From a virus: DNA of 21,428 nucleotides. Each line of letters starts with the position of its first letter. Positions within the stretch are counted from its first letter, which is position 1. The notes under the pieces are model-generated. The model ran no database searches, was not told the origin of the DNA, and worked only from the letters and a program-made list of their open reading frames with translations. The translations under genes were made by a program, and so were the position numbers. The DNA lies in the IMG/VR virus record IMGVR_UViG_3300006921_000196, positions 1-21,428 of that record; one strand, given 5' to 3'. Shown piece after piece: positions 20,546-21,428 of the stretch.

Positions 20546-21014
20546 AAACCGCTTCGGCGGCGGGATACCCGACGTTCACATATGCGCGGAAGGCCTTCCT
20601 TTCTGGTTAGAACTTAAAGTGACCAAAACTAACCGCGTAAATGTATCAGCCCATCAAGTCGCTTGGAATTTCGCCTATTGCAAGTCGGGGGGCGTAAGTT
20701 TCTTCCTTGTTAAGGCCCTCGAACAGTCGAACCTATATTTGTTTGACGGGAGTCGGGGTCGGGAGCTAGCGGAACACGGGCTCAAGTCGGGTCGGGTCGG
20801 GGACCATGGACCGGGGTCGGTCGGGTCGGGGTCTGGGTCGGTCGGGTCGGGGTCCATCATTTCCCAGGAGATCGGGTCGGGGCCAGGGACCATGGTGCCG
20901 TGCCTCTGGTCGGGGTCGGACCAGCTCGGGCTCCAAGAGTTTCTGATCGGATACACCCGGCGCCGGATTGGCCAGCCTGGTCCTCGAGACCATCGGCCTG
21001 GGCCAGGGGTATAG
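20466..21014 (+). CDS. VRR-NUC-like PD-(D/E)XK nuclease with a Gly/Ser repeat tail
   Basis: 182 residues. The first about 105 form a complete small nuclease: E.LLWNNL, RIENRFGGGIPDVHI with Asp36, FWLELKV with Glu49 and Lys51, and SAHQVAW with Gln64, the VRR-NUC order. It may cut branched DNA or act with the terminase. From about residue 108 the sequence turns into a Gly/Ser/Val tail (GPGSVGSGSGSVGSGS) coded by a GGGTCGG array, then a Pro/Arg/Gly-rich end. The tail looks added by repeat growth; most homologues I recall end near residue 110. The ATG at 20466 has GAGGTG six bases before it and lies inside the terminase gene. Stop TAG at 21012 is followed at once by a large hairpin. Confidence 0.82.
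   Translation: MTQKPETLLWNNLRANFPKSWHTTRIENRFGGGIPDVHICAEGLPFWLELKVTKTNRVNVSAHQVAWNFAYCKSGGVSFFLVKALEQSNLYLFDGSRGRELAEHGLKSGRVGDHGPGSVGSGSGSVGSGSIISQEIGSGPGTMVPCLWSGSDQLGLQEFLIGYTRRRIGQPGPRDHRPGPGV
20752..20932 (+). repeat. G-rich GTCGGG array with a 21-base tandem repeat
   Basis: GTCGGG or GGGTCGG units recur many times on the + strand between 20752 and 20932. A unit of 21 bases (starting GGGTCGGTCGGGTCGGGG) is repeated twice in tandem at 20814-20834 and 20835-20855 with one end-base difference; 21 bases equals seven codons, keeping frame. Runs of three or four G at short intervals could form G-quadruplexes. The strand is strongly G-biased against the rest of the window. Confidence 0.85.
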
Positions 21015-21016
21015 GA

Positions 21017-21046
21017 AACCCCGGCCAGATAAATCTGGCCGGGGTT
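21017..21046. terminator. Perfect 13-bp stem-loop after the nuclease stop
   Basis: AACCCCGGCCAGA (21017-21029), loop TAAA, TCTGGCCGGGGTT (21034-21046). It starts two bases after the nuclease stop, between convergent genes. No T-run follows on the + strand and only TTT on the - strand, so it is at best an atypical terminator; it could also be a protein-binding or packaging site. Confidence 0.6.
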
Positions 21047-21047
21047 C

Positions 21048-21071
21048 GGCGGCTGGGTGCACCCAGCCGCC
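21048..21071. repeat. Perfect 24-base palindrome
   Basis: GGCGGCTGGGTG followed directly by its reverse complement CACCCAGCCGCC, with no spacer. It lies one base after the preceding stem-loop. Further GGCGCC palindromes follow at 21075-21080 and 21098-21103. A symmetrical site of this length without a loop suggests binding of a dimeric protein, or a cos/pac-type site near the terminase. Confidence 0.8.
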
Positions 21072-21081
21072 AGCGGCGCCA

Positions 21082-21288
21082 TTAAGTGTCAACAACCGGC
21101 GCCGTATTAAATGCTGACATATATTTAAGTAATTCATTCCCGCTACTAAGGCCTACGGTGTTCCAATGATCACCGTCGATAAATACCACAACGTGGTATT
21201 TATCCCCCTCATAATTTTCGGTAACTTCTAAACGAACGTTTTCATCATCGGACAAACGAAGATCGATATCAAAACATAATTCCCCCAT
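21082..21288 (-). CDS. Hypothetical 68-residue acidic protein
   Basis: The frame is open back to 21405, but the upstream part is the shadow of another gene. The ATG at 21288, one base after that gene's TAA and eight bases after a GGGGG run, is the likely start. The product (MGELCFDIDLRLSDDENVRL, then EVTENYEGDKYHVVVFIDGD) reads as a small acidic, mostly beta protein. It has no signal peptide or known motif. The gene is A/T-richer than the palindrome region beside it. Function unknown. Confidence 0.7.
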   Translation of the reverse strand: MGELCFDIDLRLSDDENVRLEVTENYEGDKYHVVVFIDGDHWNTVGLSSGNELLKYMSAFNTAPVVDT

Positions 21289-21289
21289 T

Positions 21290-21428
21290 TTAATACCCCC
21301 GCACAACAAAACCGCTAGTGTCGGCTTTCGCTTTCTTGCCCTTCGGATCCAGCCCGACAATAACGGGTTGCGGATCCAAGTGTCGTAAGTCATGTTCCGT
21401 GCCATCGATCACGCGGTGACCCATGAAC
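21290..21428 (-). CDS. 3' end of an unidentified gene running off the window
   Basis: On the - strand the frame is open from the window edge, through an ATG at 21424, to TAA at 21290. The visible 44-45 codons read MGHRVIDGTEHDLRHL and then GLDPKGKKAKADTSGFVVR, ending in GY. The basic KGKKAKADTSGF end looks like the C-terminus of a real phage protein; I have a faint memory of similar ends but cannot name the family. The next gene begins one base after the stop, so the two are coupled. Confidence 0.55.
   Translation of the reverse strand, partial: FMGHRVIDGTEHDLRHLDPQPVIVGLDPKGKKAKADTSGFVVRGY

Noticed and set aside
20814-20855. Possible CRISPR array
   Set aside because: Only two 21-base units in direct tandem without spacers, and no cas genes.
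20675-21082. 135-codon and neighbouring - strand frames across the G-rich repeat
   Set aside because: The product is a Pro/Asp repeat forced by the GGGTCGG array and runs through both hairpins; no ribosome site or motif.
21289-21405. N-terminal extension of the 68-residue gene
   Set aside because: This stretch is a shadow of the partial gene ending at 21290, whose frame looks more protein-like and whose stop lies next to the internal ATG.
1-21428. tRNA, rRNA, integrase, insertion sequence or known riboswitch
   Set aside because: No cloverleaf, ribosomal core, recombinase motif, transposase motif or riboswitch core was seen on reading both strands; a covariance-model scan would be needed to exclude small RNAs.

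Overview
The window is a piece of a tailed-phage (or prophage) genome. The genes are packed end to end, with stop/start overlaps such as ATGA, TAATG and TGATG at most junctions. They include virion proteins, a small terminase, a family A DNA polymerase and DNA-modification enzymes. There is no ribosomal, metabolic or tRNA gene, and no integrase or large terminase inside these limits. The gene mix (family A polymerase, AEP/TOTE-type primase, UvrD-like and SNF2-like helicases, PAPS-reductase-like protein, SleB-type hydrolase) recalls uncultured marine phages of Gram-negative, probably alphaproteobacterial, hosts. That host assignment is inference from memory and was not tested by any search.

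Layout. (1) 1-6012, + strand: late or virion module with the end of a hypothetical virion protein, an 1144-residue putative internal/ejection protein, an M15-type peptidase and a 415-residue glycine-rich protein whose end looks like an outer-membrane beta strand. (2) 6014-13009, - strand: replication operon, read from right to left: two unknown proteins, an SSB-like protein, a terminator-like hairpin, AEP primase, UvrD-like helicase, DUF6378-like protein and family A DNA polymerase with leucine at the '762' position. (3) 13093-15204, + strand: SNF2-like helicase, ribbon-helix-helix protein, unknown protein and Xre-type HTH protein. A 47-codon basic gene on the opposite strand (15195-15338) runs into a strong terminator that lies inside the HTH gene. 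(4) 15401-15706, +: small Hjc-like PD-(D/E)XK nuclease. (5) 15685-19631, - strand: accessory or modification operon with a C5-methyltransferase-like protein, two micro-genes (DnaJ-like zinc protein and a one-span membrane protein), a C5 cytosine methyltransferase with a second long reading frame inside it, a PAPS-reductase-like protein, three small proteins and an exported SleB-like wall hydrolase. (6) 19632-19957: divergent control region with phased TTACACTT iterons. (7) 19958-21014, +: small terminase and a VRR-NUC-like nuclease ending in a Gly/Ser tail coded by a GGGTCGG repeat. (8) 21015-21428: two large perfect inverted repeats, a small - strand gene and the end of another gene.

The replication operon could supply primer synthesis, unwinding, strand protection and synthesis, although no DnaB-type helicase is visible. 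The modification operon probably protects phage DNA and also carries candidate lysis functions.

The most interesting point is the dcm locus. A 257-codon frame, shifted by one base, lies wholly inside the methyltransferase gene and carries three PTP motifs plus a LNPQWVAWLMGYP motif. I recall this pattern from separately annotated phage proteins, so it looks like a real dual-coding arrangement rather than a shadow frame.
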